DNA of 64,000 nt from Enterococcus alishanensis (GTDB lineage: Bacteria > Bacillota > Bacilli > Lactobacillales > Enterococcaceae): assembly GCF_019218635.1 (NCBI RefSeq), contig NZ_JAHUZB010000003.1:1-64000 (forward strand), given 5' to 3'. The translations under genes were made by a program, and so were the position numbers. Position 1 is the first letter of the stretch, and each line of letters opens with the position of its first letter. Positions 8,886 through 17,261 of this stretch are shown here, piece by piece. Below the pieces are notes generated by a model, which worked only from the letters and a program-made list of their open reading frames with translations, ran no database searches and had not been told where the DNA came from.

Positions 8886-9605
8886 ATGAAAAAAGTATTT
8901 TTAGGTATAGGTTTATTGGCATCTATGGGGTTAGGTGGATTGTTTGATACAAGCGCAAATGCTGATGTATCGGAAGTTTATAATACGTCAATTCCAAGCG
9001 TAAATTTTTTATGGAGAGAATATAATCCAAATACGGGTGAGCACTTTTTAACTGAAAGTTTTGAAGAAACCGAATGGTTAGAAGAACAAGGATGGATAAC
9101 AGAGGGACTTGCATGGATGACACCCACTAGCGGAGAAGAAGTATACCGTCTTTATAATCCTAATGCAGGAGATCATTTTTACACTAAAAGTATCGTCGAA
9201 TATAACTGGTTAAAGCAACAAGGATGGCTACAAGAAGGAAGATCTTTCTTTAGTTCTGAGGGTAAAGACACAGCCGTATATCGTAGCTATAATAAAAATG
9301 CTGTAGCAGCTGGATCCCATATGTTCACCATTAATAAAGACGAACACGATGGTTTATTGCGTTCTGGATGGCTTAATGAAGATGTACAATTTTATGCAGT
9401 TTCAATGTATACTCATTTGGAAACTCTAACTTTAGTAGCTGAGAGTATCACTGAAACAGAAGTCGGAAGTGCAGATTTCGCAAAATTACAACAAGTTATA
9501 GCACAATCACATACAGTGTTAAACAAGGCAAATATTTCTGATAACGAATTAAGAAATCAGTATCAAACACTATACGATACTATTAATACTTTGAATTATC
9601 TATAA
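8886..9605 (+). CDS. Secreted protein with three DUF5648-type repeats
   Basis: I take the ATG at 8886, which follows AAGGAGGA by six bases and opens a clean signal peptide (residues 1-26, ending SANA-D). An upstream in-frame ATG at 8784 lacks a ribosome site. The mature part has three copies of the pattern (R/W)xYNPNxGxHFxT...W(L)xxQGW, near residues 43-80, 88-125 and 132-178. This is typical of DUF5648, a repeat found on secreted and wall proteins of lactic acid bacteria. Residues 185-239 are helical. There is no LPXTG or LysM. The role is unknown; its position in a surface-protein cluster suggests an extracellular, possibly wall-associated protein. Confidence 0.75.
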   Translation: MKKVFLGIGLLASMGLGGLFDTSANADVSEVYNTSIPSVNFLWREYNPNTGEHFLTESFEETEWLEEQGWITEGLAWMTPTSGEEVYRLYNPNAGDHFYTKSIVEYNWLKQQGWLQEGRSFFSSEGKDTAVYRSYNKNAVAAGSHMFTINKDEHDGLLRSGWLNEDVQFYAVSMYTHLETLTLVAESITETEVGSADFAKLQQVIAQSHTVLNKANISDNELRNQYQTLYDTINTLNYL

Positions 9606-9641
9606 ACATATTTTAAATATGAGTCAATATTATTAAGAATG

Positions 9642-9676
9642 AAAGTGTTCCCTTATAACTCTAGGGAACACTTTTA
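9642..9676 (+). terminator. Intrinsic terminator of the DUF5648 gene
   Basis: A perfect 11-bp stem, AAAGTGTTCCC and GGGAACACTTT, followed by TTTATATT, 37 bp after the stop. Confidence 0.85.
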
Positions 9677-9680
9677 TATT

Positions 9681-10421
9681 CTAATTTTTATCATAATCAT
9701 GAACTCTAGTATCAAGGGTCTGTTTCCAAAATTCTTCTCTAAGGTAAATCACACTATCAAAGTCTACTCGTGTATCAAAGATTTCTAAAATTGAATATTG
9801 AATATAATTTTGACTTTATTATTCCCTTTTTCTTTTACAACAATTATCAAATCAACATCTCCTCCGGCATGATCCCCTTTTGCGTATTGCATCCATCTTT
9901 ACCACAATCCGTTGCTATTTCCAGAAGATGAACCTACATAATGCTTCCTTGTTGCTAAATCAGTTTGTAAACAGATAGCATTCACATTTGATAGTGGAGC
10001 AAGCTGTTTAAGCTGTGAAAAGTTACCTAAAATATTAGCATCAGCTGGAAAATCACTCATATTGCTTTCTACTGGAAGTTCATAAACACTTAATAAAGTT
10101 ACAACAGTTTCGTATTTAAAGAAAACTATTCCTAATTTCAGAATCAGCTTTAAAAATCAATCTTCCAATAAATTGTTTACCCATACTTAGTTTCTCAAAG
10201 TCATTTTCTGTTGATTTTGCATGCTTATAGTACGTATTTCTCTTTTTATAAACGCCGGTGAAAAGATAGTAATTATTCCCATATCCAGGTTCTGTATAAT
10301 GATTTAAGAATAATAAGTTTTCACATGAAACATCCGAGGTATCATAGCCTCCTTTGTTTTTACGCGAATAATATAAATAGTAACTTCTATCTCCCAGATT
10401 CGTTCTAAGTAGTGAAGTCTT
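9681..10421 (-). pseudogene. GIY-YIG nuclease-like gene, broken by frameshifts and a stop
   Basis: Minus-strand translation gives three linked segments. Segment one (10421 to about 10118) reads LLRTNLGDRSYYLYYSRKN and FTGVYKKRNTYYKHAKSTEN, and ends in a stop. Segment two, in another frame, reads KYETVVTLLSVYELPVESN and then KHYVGSSSGNSNGLW, an in-frame TAA at 9899-9901, then RWMQYAKGDHAGGDVDLI. Segment three, after another shift near 9815, reads YSILEIFDTRV, IYLREEFWKQTLDTR, and a stop at 9681. The YVGSSSG...RWMQYAKGDHAGG stretch and the RE-x-x-WK-x-x-L-x-TR end are the GIY-YIG domain pattern. No start codon remains. Its intact relatives may be phage- or plasmid-defence related, but no function is claimed. 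Confidence 0.65.
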
Positions 10422-10430
10422 CTATAAAAT

Positions 10431-10471
10431 AAAAAAATCCCAAAAGCCGATGATTCAGCTTCTAGGATTTT
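10431..10471 (-). terminator. Intrinsic terminator of the PAQR gene
   Basis: On the minus strand AAAATCCTAGAAGC pairs with GCTTTTGGGATTTT (14 bp with G-U pairs), followed by a T run. It lies directly after the stop at 10476. Confidence 0.8.
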
Positions 10472-10475
10472 ATTT

Positions 10476-11111
10476 TTAAAATTGACAGATTGATAAGAAC
10501 ATCAAGACTGCCCCCAACATCACAAACAAATGCCAGATGACGTGGGTGAATTTTTTATCTTTCATGGTGTAAAATAATGAACCAACCGAATATGCGACAC
10601 CGCCGAAGAATAGTAAAATCAACGCCTTTAATCCGATGGAATGATACAGTGTCGGCAAAGCAAAAACGATCGCCCAGCCCATCACATTATATAAAATCGT
10701 CGAGACCTTTGAAACTTTGTTCTGCCGTTTTAAAGTGACACTTTTATAAACAATACCGCTAATCGCTGCCACCCAAATCACTGTCAAAATAATGATACCT
10801 TTTGCTCCGGGAATTCGTAATAAGCAATATGGTGTGTACGTGCCAGCAATCAATAGATAGATCGAACAATGGTCAAAGACTTGAAAAACTTTTTTTGCCT
10901 TAGTAAAAATCAACGAATGAAATAATGTCGAGGCTAAAAATAGTAGAAACAACGAAAGACCATAAATAATAAAGGAAACATAACTCAACGTGGTATTGGC
11001 TTTTTGCAGCAAGACCACCAGCCCGACAATACTCAAAATCGCCGCCAAACCATGGGTCACTGCATTCAATACTTCGTTAGTTATCAAATATTTCTTACTA
11101 AATTCAACCAT
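10476..11111 (-). CDS. Hemolysin III / PAQR-family membrane protein
   Basis: A 211-residue integral membrane protein with seven hydrophobic segments. It carries the PAQR family signatures: an early HGLAAI segment (His20), S-x-x-x-H in STLFHSL (near residues 61-67), a Asp-bearing FDHCSIYLLIAGTYTP, and a late HVIWHLFV. In PAQR proteins these His and Asp residues bind zinc in the membrane. Bacterial members are named hemolysin III, but a lytic role is not secure. Monocistronic, with its own terminator downstream. Confidence 0.85.
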   Translation of the reverse strand: MVEFSKKYLITNEVLNAVTHGLAAILSIVGLVVLLQKANTTLSYVSFIIYGLSLFLLFLASTLFHSLIFTKAKKVFQVFDHCSIYLLIAGTYTPYCLLRIPGAKGIIILTVIWVAAISGIVYKSVTLKRQNKVSKVSTILYNVMGWAIVFALPTLYHSIGLKALILLFFGGVAYSVGSLFYTMKDKKFTHVIWHLFVMLGAVLMFLSICQF

Positions 11112-11193
11112 AATTTCACCTCGTTCATTTCTACAGACAATATATCATGATTTCAAAAATAATTCAATCTAGTTTTCAAAACTATTTAGGATT

Positions 11194-11478
11194 TTATCCT
11201 AACATAATTCCTGTATCTACTATTTTATAGCCAAAAATAACCTGATCATCTGCATATAAATAGGCTTCTTTCTTCCGATTCAAAACCCGCACAAAAGCAC
11301 TCAAAGTCAAAGGCTTAACCCGCGGATTGGCTTTTAAAACGATCCGATCAGCTAAAACAATCATTTCTAAACGATTAATCGGATTTTTCGCAGGCAAATA
11401 AACAAAGGAAATCACAGGTACTTGATTGGGCTCACTACTAGCCACTTGTAAACTTACTAATAAATCTTTGGCTTTCAT
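11194..11478 (-). CDS. Small conserved hypothetical protein
   Basis: A 94-residue cytoplasmic protein without signal or membrane segment, alternating hydrophobic residues and probably mainly beta. I do not recognise a family. The ATG at 11478 follows GAGGAAACC. It lies 82 bp from the PAQR start on the same strand. The terminator-like hairpin at 11540-11592 separates it from rnhA, so it probably has its own promoter. Confidence 0.55.
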   Translation of the reverse strand: MKAKDLLVSLQVASSEPNQVPVISFVYLPAKNPINRLEMIVLADRIVLKANPRVKPLTLSAFVRVLNRKKEAYLYADDQVIFGYKIVDTGIMLG

Positions 11479-11539
11479 CTGGTTTCCTCATTTCTCTAAC
11501 AGCTATTAAATGGCAGTTTACCACAAACTTTTTAAGCAA

Positions 11540-11592
11540 AAATAAAAATCTCCAAAAGTTAGGAAAACTATCTAACCTGTGAAGATTCTTTT
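11540..11592 (-). terminator. Probable terminator of rnhA
   Basis: On the minus strand AATCT...GGTTAG pairs with CTAAC...AGATT, with an imperfect middle, and runs into TTTTTATTTT. It lies 57 bp after the rnhA stop. Confidence 0.55.
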
Positions 11593-11648
11593 AAATTAAT
11601 TTAATCCTTTTATTTCTTCGACAAGCATTTTATTTTTTCAGTTGTAAA

Positions 11649-12245
11649 TTACGCATTTGCCGCCATTCCTGCTAAATAATCTGCTCGATCATTGTATTTA
11701 TCGCCAGAATGTCCTTTAACTTTGACAAATGAGACACTGATATTGCGGCTTACTTGATCAAATTCCTTTTTATAAAACTGAGATATCGGTTTATTGGTTT
11801 TCCAATCACCGACGGCCCAAGATTCGATGCCTTGATAATCGTAATGAATGATGATTTTGTCTAGCTGATGATCCACCGCCCATTTGACCGCTTCCAGTGA
11901 GGCGATCACTTCGCCAGCAATCTGAAAACTATCGAGAAAAGTTGCATCATTTCCAGGAATCGATAGTTCATCTACCACTTCACCATTATTCAAAATAACG
12001 ACACCAGAGCCGTATTGTTGTTTGCCTTTATTGAAGGAGCCATCCACAAAAGCCGAATACCCACTGAAATCATCCGTTACTTTAGGAGCTTCTAAATAGT
12101 TTTGCGCCTCTGCTTTTGTAGGAAAAGATTTATATTTTGCGCCGGGATAACCTTTGACTAAGCGGCTGGTTTCTTCCCAAGTTGTAAAGATGCCGGTTTT
12201 TTTGCCGACCTTAATTGCATAAAATTTTGCCAAATCCTTGTTCAC
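11649..12245 (-). CDS. rnhA: Ribonuclease HI with N-terminal viroplasmin-type RNA-binding domain
   Basis: A 198-residue enzyme that cuts the RNA strand of RNA-DNA hybrids. Residues 6-51 form the caulimovirus viroplasmin-like hybrid-binding domain (FYAIKVGKKTGIFTTW ... SFPTKAEAQNYL). Residues 62-196 are the RNase H fold with the four acidic catalytic residues in place: Asp68 (FVDGS), Glu112 (AGEV), Asp136 (YDYQG) and Asp189 (NDRAD), plus His179 (KGHSGD). Length and layout are typical of Gram-positive RNase HI. It is followed by a terminator at 11540-11592. Confidence 0.92.
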   Translation of the reverse strand: MNKDLAKFYAIKVGKKTGIFTTWEETSRLVKGYPGAKYKSFPTKAEAQNYLEAPKVTDDFSGYSAFVDGSFNKGKQQYGSGVVILNNGEVVDELSIPGNDATFLDSFQIAGEVIASLEAVKWAVDHQLDKIIIHYDYQGIESWAVGDWKTNKPISQFYKKEFDQVSRNISVSFVKVKGHSGDKYNDRADYLAGMAANA

Positions 12246-12292
12246 CTCATTAATTATTGTGCTTTATTTTAACATGTTTGCATTCAAAAACA

Positions 12293-12329
12293 AAAAATCC
12301 TCAAAAGTTAGAAAGAACCAACTTTTGAG
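12293..12329 (-). terminator. Intrinsic terminator of the nitrilase-met operon
   Basis: A perfect 10-bp stem, CTCAAAAGTT (12300-12309) and AACTTTTGAG (12320-12329), followed on the minus strand by GATTTTTTG, eight bases after the nitrilase stop. Confidence 0.85.
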
Positions 12330-12336
12330 AAAGTAA

Positions 12337-13113
12337 TTAGTATAATTCTGGTCGGCGATCGTTGAAAACAGGAATATCTTTACGGGCTTCTTTTAATCGT
12401 GAAAAATCAATTTCCGTCTGAAGAACTGTTTCGTTTTCGCCCAATTCCATCACGATTTCCCCAAAAGGATCAGCCAACATGGAATGACCATTAAATTGAT
12501 TGTTGGGATCACTCCCCACTCGATTAACCCCTAAAACATAGCATTGATTTTCAATTGCTCGCGCCTGTAATAGTTTTCGCCAGACTTGAATCCGTTGCTT
12601 CGGCCATTGTGCTGGTACAACAAACAGTTCGGTTCCTGTCGTCCCTTGTTTGCGAAACCATTCTGGAAAGCGCAAGTCATAACAAATCACTGTGGAAACT
12701 TGATGTCCTGCCCAATCAAAAGAAGTTGCTTGATCACCGGCAGCCAAATATTGATCTTCTGCCATCAAGCCAAACAAATGGACTTTGTCATAGTCACCCA
12801 CGATTTCCCCTTTTGGATTGAAAGTGTAAGCCGTATTAAAAAATTCTGCACCCACTTTACGAGCAATTGAACCTGCCACGATATAAATCTGATGGGTTTG
12901 GGCTAATTCAGCAAAAAATACTTGGGTCTCCATCCCCTCTTCATCAGCAATCTCTGACAAACGAGTCAAATCATAAGCAGTATTCCACATTTCTGGTAAG
13001 ACGACTAATTGATTAGGCTGAAAAGTTTGCTGGGAAAAAATTTCCTTAATATGGGCAAAGTTTTTTTCTGGTTCACCAAAGGCTAAATCGATTTGCATGA
13101 CTGTGATCTTCAT
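12337..13113 (-). CDS. Carbon-nitrogen hydrolase (nitrilase superfamily, omega-amidase-like)
   Basis: A 258-residue cytoplasmic hydrolase with the full catalytic triad: Glu41 (VLPEMW), Lys110 (YDKVHLF) and Cys144 (VICYDLRFPEW). The closest known types are omega-amidases such as YafV/Nit2 and the MtnU protein of methionine salvage, which hydrolyse 2-oxo-4-methylthiobutyramate (alpha-ketoglutaramate in Nit2). It is the last gene of the metQ-metN-metI-nitrilase operon: metI ends at 13115, two bases before its ATG. That operon lies behind a Met T-box, so a role in methionine recycling is the best inference. The substrate is not shown by sequence alone. Confidence 0.85.
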   Translation of the reverse strand: MKITVMQIDLAFGEPEKNFAHIKEIFSQQTFQPNQLVVLPEMWNTAYDLTRLSEIADEEGMETQVFFAELAQTHQIYIVAGSIARKVGAEFFNTAYTFNPKGEIVGDYDKVHLFGLMAEDQYLAAGDQATSFDWAGHQVSTVICYDLRFPEWFRKQGTTGTELFVVPAQWPKQRIQVWRKLLQARAIENQCYVLGVNRVGSDPNNQFNGHSMLADPFGEIVMELGENETVLQTEIDFSRLKEARKDIPVFNDRRPELY

Positions 13114-13114
13114 A

Positions 13115-13780
13115 TTATTTGCTCCGATCTAATTGATTTGCGATGAGATTACCCACCGTTTGTACCAATTGTACCAAAATAATCAAGATCACGATGGTGG
13201 CATACATCACACTCGGTTCATTTCTCAAATAACCATATTGATAAGCAATACTCCCAAGTCCACCTGCCCCAACTAAACCAGCCATCGCTGTCGCACCGAT
13301 TAAACCAATCAAAGCAATCGTCAAACCACGAATAATTCCGCCTCGCGATTCTCTTAACAATACTGTTTTAACAATATTAAAATTGCTAATCCCCATTGAT
13401 TGGTAAGCTTCAATCACGCCAGGATCAACTTCTAACAACGAGGTTTCCACTAGACGAGCCAAATACGGCGTCGTATATAAAATCAGTGGAGGCAGCACGC
13501 CAGGAACCCCAATGGTTGTCCCCACTAAGAAACGTGTCACTGGTAAAATTAAAAATAGTAAAATAATAAATGGTAATGAGCGAAAAATATTGATCAACGT
13601 GTTGGCAATTGAATAAATCACTGTATTAGGAGTTAACCCTTCTGCTCGCGTCATCACCAGCAAAACCCCCAATGGAATCCCAAAAATAATCGCAAACGCC
13701 AAGGCGATTCCCACCATGATTAAGGTTTGACCAATCCCTTCATAAATCACACTACCCCATTCTGAAATCAATTGACTCAT
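13115..13780 (-). CDS. metI: Methionine ABC transporter permease
   Basis: A 221-residue inner membrane protein with five predicted membrane segments and the ABC permease coupling loop EAYQSMGISNF (about residues 133-143). This loop contacts the MetN ATPase. Family and length fit MetI, which imports L- and D-methionine. It lies one base from metN and two bases from the nitrilase, so the genes are translationally linked. The ATG at 13780 overlaps the metN stop region. Confidence 0.92.
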   Translation of the reverse strand: MSQLISEWGSVIYEGIGQTLIMVGIALAFAIIFGIPLGVLLVMTRAEGLTPNTVIYSIANTLINIFRSLPFIILLFLILPVTRFLVGTTIGVPGVLPPLILYTTPYLARLVETSLLEVDPGVIEAYQSMGISNFNIVKTVLLRESRGGIIRGLTIALIGLIGATAMAGLVGAGGLGSIAYQYGYLRNEPSVMYATIVILIILVQLVQTVGNLIANQLDRSK

Positions 13781-14794
13781 CTACTTAACCTCCTCAATAA
13801 AAACGCCTTGCGATGCAATATATGCTTTAGCTGCTTGAAACTCAGCCTCACTGCCACCCTCTAGCTGCACTAACAGATGTCCATGAGGTTTTTCCTTCAA
13901 ATAACTGATATTGCCGCTTAAAATATTCGCCGCAATCGGATAATCCTTGGATACTTGTGACAAGATTGGTGTCGTCGCCTTTTCACCAATAAATTGCAGA
14001 TTCAACAAACGACCCGTTGCTTTCGCTTCTGCCAAGACATCTTCAGGTACATTGTAACTTTCATTGGCACCAATAAATCGTTTGGTGGTCGGACTCTTTG
14101 GTCGCGTAAAGACATCGATCACTGGACCTTCTTCAATCACGGCACCCTCTTCCATCACCGCAACGCGATCACAGATTCGTGTCACTACATCAATTTCATG
14201 GGTAATCAAGAAAATTGTGATCCCTAATTCTTGATTAATTTTCAGCAATAATTCTAAAATTGATTCAGTCGTCTCCGGATCTAACGCACTTGTCGCTTCA
14301 TCTGACAACAAAATCTCCGGTTCATGTGCCAATGCCCGTGCAATTGCCACCCGTTGTCTTTGTCCGCCAGAAAGTTGCGCCGGATAATTATCCTTGCGAT
14401 CAGTCAAGCCTACCAAGGTTAAATACTTATCTACCCGTTCTTTAATCACATCGGCGGAAAGACCTTCTAATTTTAAAGGCTTCGCAATGTTGTCATAAAC
14501 TGTCGCAGTCGATAACAAATTATAACCTTGAAAAATCATGCCGATTTTACGACGCGCCAATAGCAATTCTTTTTTTGACAACTGGTTTAGGTTTTTACCA
14601 TTAACTAAAACATCGCCAGTCGTTGGTGGCTCCAAAAAGTTCACCATCCGAATCAAGGTGGATTTCCCAGCACCTGAATAACCTACCACTCCGAAAATTT
14701 CGCCTTTATTAATCGTTAAACTAACTGGCTTAACGGCTTCAATCTGACGCTTTTTTTGTACATAAGTTTTTGATACATTTTTCAACTCAATCAT
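13781..14794 (-). CDS. metN: Methionine ABC transporter ATP-binding protein
   Basis: A 337-residue ATPase. Walker A GYSGAGKST is at 38-46, the signature LSGGQRQRVAIARAL near 140, and Walker B ILLSDEATSALDP with an intact Glu near 160-170. The C-terminal 85 residues form the NIL domain, which binds methionine and inhibits the transporter when the cell is replete (known for MetN). It lies between metQ (69-bp gap) and metI (adjacent) in the T-box-controlled operon. Confidence 0.94.
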   Translation of the reverse strand: MIELKNVSKTYVQKKRQIEAVKPVSLTINKGEIFGVVGYSGAGKSTLIRMVNFLEPPTTGDVLVNGKNLNQLSKKELLLARRKIGMIFQGYNLLSTATVYDNIAKPLKLEGLSADVIKERVDKYLTLVGLTDRKDNYPAQLSGGQRQRVAIARALAHEPEILLSDEATSALDPETTESILELLLKINQELGITIFLITHEIDVVTRICDRVAVMEEGAVIEEGPVIDVFTRPKSPTTKRFIGANESYNVPEDVLAEAKATGRLLNLQFIGEKATTPILSQVSKDYPIAANILSGNISYLKEKPHGHLLVQLEGGSEAEFQAAKAYIASQGVFIEEVK

Positions 14795-14863
14795 AAAATT
14801 TCCTCCACTTTAAAAACTCTAAAAAAAAACGATAAGACGAAGCCGCAGCTTCGCCTCAGATGG

Positions 14864-15703
14864 TTATTCAAACGCCGGAACGATTGCTCCTTTAAAGGTA
14901 TCTTCGATGTATTTCACATTTTCAGCCGATTGGTAATATTTTTTGATTGTTTTAACGACTTCATCATCTTTATGACCTTTTTGTACAGCAAAAACGTTGT
15001 AATACTCGTTTCCTTCTGTTGGTTCACCGAAAATTGCATCGTCTTCCACACTTAAACCAGCATTTACAGCAAAGTTTCCGTTGACCACTGCAGCACTTAA
15101 ATCATCTAATTGATTTACGATTTGAGAAGCTTCTAATTCTTGAATGTCCAAGTTTTTTGGATTTTCAGCGATGTCATTTTTAGTCGCTGATTCATTTAAG
15201 CCAGATTTTAATTTAATCAAACCAGCTGTCTCCAATAATTTCAATGCCCGATATTCATTACTTGGGTCATTGGGTACGCCAATTTTTGCACCATCAGGAA
15301 TATCTTCTACGCTATCAACATTATTTGAATAAATTCCCATTAAAGCATAGATGGTTTTGAAAGCCGGTACGATGTCATAGCCACGATCTTCCACTTGCTG
15401 ATCTAAAAACTGAATCGTTTGATAACTGTTACTATTCAAGTCACCATCATTTAAAGCTGTATTCGGTGTATTATAATCATCAAAAGTAGTTAATTTAATC
15501 GTTAAACCATCTTCTTTTGCTAACTTGGCTACATTTTCCATAATTTGTTCGTGAGGTCCCGCTGTCACCCCAACTGAAATTTCTTTTGTGCTTAACGCTT
15601 CATCTGAACCTGATTTCGATGCGCCGCACCCTGATAATAAAACCGCTGCTGCTAATGCTATCCCACCAAAAATTGTCGCTTTCTTAAATACTCCTGCTTT
15701 CAT
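14864..15703 (-). CDS. metQ: Methionine-binding lipoprotein (MetQ/NlpA family)
   Basis: A 279-residue lipoprotein. The signal peptide ends in the lipobox LLSGC with Cys26 as the lipidation site. The mature protein has the NlpA pattern: ISVGVTAGPHEQIMENVAK near the start and YYNVFAVQKGHKDDEVVK near the end. It delivers methionine to MetNI. It is first in the operon, directly behind the Met T-box leader at 15725-16030. A hairpin was not seen between metQ and metN, so read-through is expected. Confidence 0.93.
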   Translation of the reverse strand: MKAGVFKKATIFGGIALAAAVLLSGCGASKSGSDEALSTKEISVGVTAGPHEQIMENVAKLAKEDGLTIKLTTFDDYNTPNTALNDGDLNSNSYQTIQFLDQQVEDRGYDIVPAFKTIYALMGIYSNNVDSVEDIPDGAKIGVPNDPSNEYRALKLLETAGLIKLKSGLNESATKNDIAENPKNLDIQELEASQIVNQLDDLSAAVVNGNFAVNAGLSVEDDAIFGEPTEGNEYYNVFAVQKGHKDDEVVKTIKKYYQSAENVKYIEDTFKGAIVPAFE

Positions 15704-15724
15704 GAAAATGTCCCCCTAATTTTT

Positions 15725-16030
15725 TATTACTAAAAGAAAAAACTCGCCCTCTCTACCCAAATTTATTGAGCAAAAAGGACGAGCAAGTCGCGTTACCACC
15801 TTTAATTCGTAGCCGCCTCACAGCAAAAGCTACCTTGACTAGTACCATTGATACTAGAGCATTGTTAACGGAAGCTACTCCGTCACTGCCTACTTATCGA
15901 CAATGCCGTTCAGAGACCATTTTTCAACCTCAGCTTCTTATCTCCTTTCACCAGGCGGAGACTCTCTACAAAGAAACATGAAACTTACTTTTCTCTTCCA
16001 CACGTTTTCTTTCAGTTGTCTTGTTGAAGT
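15725..16030 (-). promoter_or_regulatory. Met-specifier T-box riboswitch controlling metQNI-nitrilase
   Basis: Read on the minus strand, the leader has a long Stem I. The specifier loop holds ATG (15918-15920) followed by G, just before the closing GTCTCT strand, so the tRNA read is tRNA-Met. The T-box core AAGGTGGTAACGCG lies at about 15789-15802. The terminator is formed by CTCGTCC and GGGCGAG followed by TTTTTTC (about 15733-15783). Uncharged tRNA-Met would stabilise the antiterminator and switch the operon on when methionine is scarce. Confidence 0.92.
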
Positions 16031-16031
16031 T

Positions 16032-16060
16032 ATAATACTCATTAACATCTCATTTGTCAA
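16032..16060 (-). promoter_or_regulatory. Promoter of the Met T-box leader
   Basis: TTGACA (minus strand, 16055-16060), a 17-bp spacer and TATTAT (16032-16037). A near-consensus promoter placed exactly at the start of the T-box leader. Confidence 0.8.
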
Positions 16061-16084
16061 CACAAATATTTATTGAAATCACAT

Positions 16085-16113
16085 TTGACTTTAATAATTC
16101 AGAAGATTACAAT
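16085..16113 (+). promoter_or_regulatory. Promoter of the GldA-like gene
   Basis: TTGACT (16085-16090), a 17-bp spacer and TACAAT (16108-16113). It is back to back with the T-box promoter. Transcription would start near 16120, which excludes the in-frame ATG at 16054 as the translation start. Confidence 0.7.
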
Positions 16114-16143
16114 AAACAAAATTTAAGAACTGGAGATGAATAC

Positions 16144-17214
16144 ATGAATATTGCCAACGAAGTCCGTCCTGGCGCCAATCGTTACGTCAGTGGACAAAAT
16201 ATTTTAGAAGAATTACCAGAATACTTGGCTTCTTTTGAAAAAATTGCTGTAATTACTGGAAAAAAATCTTACGAAGTTTTCACTAGCTACTATAAAGAAG
16301 AACTACCCTACCCGATTTATCGCTATGACGAAACAGCCAGTCGCGAAGATGCGCAGCGTTTAGCAGATGAAATCGGTCAAGTAGACGTTATTTTAGCTAT
16401 CGGTGGCGGTCGTCTATTAGACGCTGCCAAAATGACAGCCGAAGTTTTAAATGTAGAATACATTTTGATTCCAACATTGATTTCAAACTGTGCGCCATTT
16501 ACACCAATCGTAGCAGTTTACCATCCCGATCGAACTTTCCGTTCAATTGGCTATATCACTCGCGCACCATTTCTTTCATTAGTAGACTGGGACTTTTTAT
16601 TAGAAGTGACACCGGTAGACTACTTTATCGCTGGAATCGGTGATACTTTAGCAAAATGGTACGAAATTGACGGCATTACTCGTCGCTTAAGTGAGGATAA
16701 AAAATCAGCTTATGTACGCCTTGGAATTGCTGCTGCTAAAGCAATCTTAGACATTTTACTACAAGATTCCGTCGCAGCGATTGACGATTTAAAAAATAAA
16801 CGCCTATCTCCAGCCTTTGGACGCATCACAGACTGCATCATCGCACTCGCTGGTGAAACTGGTGGCTTTGCTGCAACTTATGGACGTAGCGCAGGTGCTC
16901 ATGCTGTTCATGACGGCCTTTCTTATATTGAAGCAACTCATAATCAATTACATGGTAAAAAGGTCGCATACGGCATTCTAGTCCAATTGGCACACACTCA
17001 AGAGCATGACGAAATCCAAAAACTGATTCCCTTCTACCAAGCTACCGGTTTACCATTAAAATTAGCTGCATTAAATGTAGCCGATACTAGCCAAGAAAGT
17101 CTTATAAAAGTGGTCAACCACGCGGCTTCTGCCAATGAAACCTTCAACATGGTTGATCCTGATGTAACGGCTGAAGATGTCTTCGCAGCCATTCAAGTTA
17201 TCGAAAGTCTTTAA
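16144..17214 (+). CDS. Iron-containing alcohol dehydrogenase / glycerol dehydrogenase-like protein
   Basis: A 356-residue protein from the ATG at 16144, which follows CTGGAGATGAATAC. An upstream ATG at 16054 precedes the promoter at 16085-16113 and is rejected. The nucleotide-binding glycine motif is AIGGGRLLDAAK (about residues 84-95). Metal-ligand regions are GIGDTLAKWYE, with the Asp, and two histidines in AGAHAVHDGLSY and NQLHGKKVAYG. Relatives include GldA and the HcxA/YbdH hydroxycarboxylate dehydrogenases, which use NAD(P)H to interconvert ketones and alcohols. The substrate is not fixed by sequence. If GldA-like, it could reduce the hydroxyacetone expected from the glycyl radical enzyme locus at 37.9-45.8 kb, but it is not linked to it. 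Confidence 0.8.
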   Translation: MNIANEVRPGANRYVSGQNILEELPEYLASFEKIAVITGKKSYEVFTSYYKEELPYPIYRYDETASREDAQRLADEIGQVDVILAIGGGRLLDAAKMTAEVLNVEYILIPTLISNCAPFTPIVAVYHPDRTFRSIGYITRAPFLSLVDWDFLLEVTPVDYFIAGIGDTLAKWYEIDGITRRLSEDKKSAYVRLGIAAAKAILDILLQDSVAAIDDLKNKRLSPAFGRITDCIIALAGETGGFAATYGRSAGAHAVHDGLSYIEATHNQLHGKKVAYGILVQLAHTQEHDEIQKLIPFYQATGLPLKLAALNVADTSQESLIKVVNHAASANETFNMVDPDVTAEDVFAAIQVIESL

Positions 17215-17226
17215 AAAGTTTACTTC

Positions 17227-17260
17227 AAAACCAATTGAGTATACCTCAATTGGTTTTTTT
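17227..17260 (+). terminator. Intrinsic terminator of the GldA-like gene
   Basis: A perfect stem, CCAATTGAG and CTCAATTGG, followed by seven T, starting 13 bp after the stop. Confidence 0.88.
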
Positions 17261-17261
17261 G

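Noticed and set aside
15766-15981. 71-codon plus-strand open frame in the metQ leader
   Set aside because: It lies opposite the T-box riboswitch and its composition reflects that structure.
16054-16143. N-terminal extension of the GldA-like protein from the ATG at 16054
   Set aside because: That ATG precedes the promoter at 16085-16113. The ATG at 16144 has a ribosome site and gives the family start.
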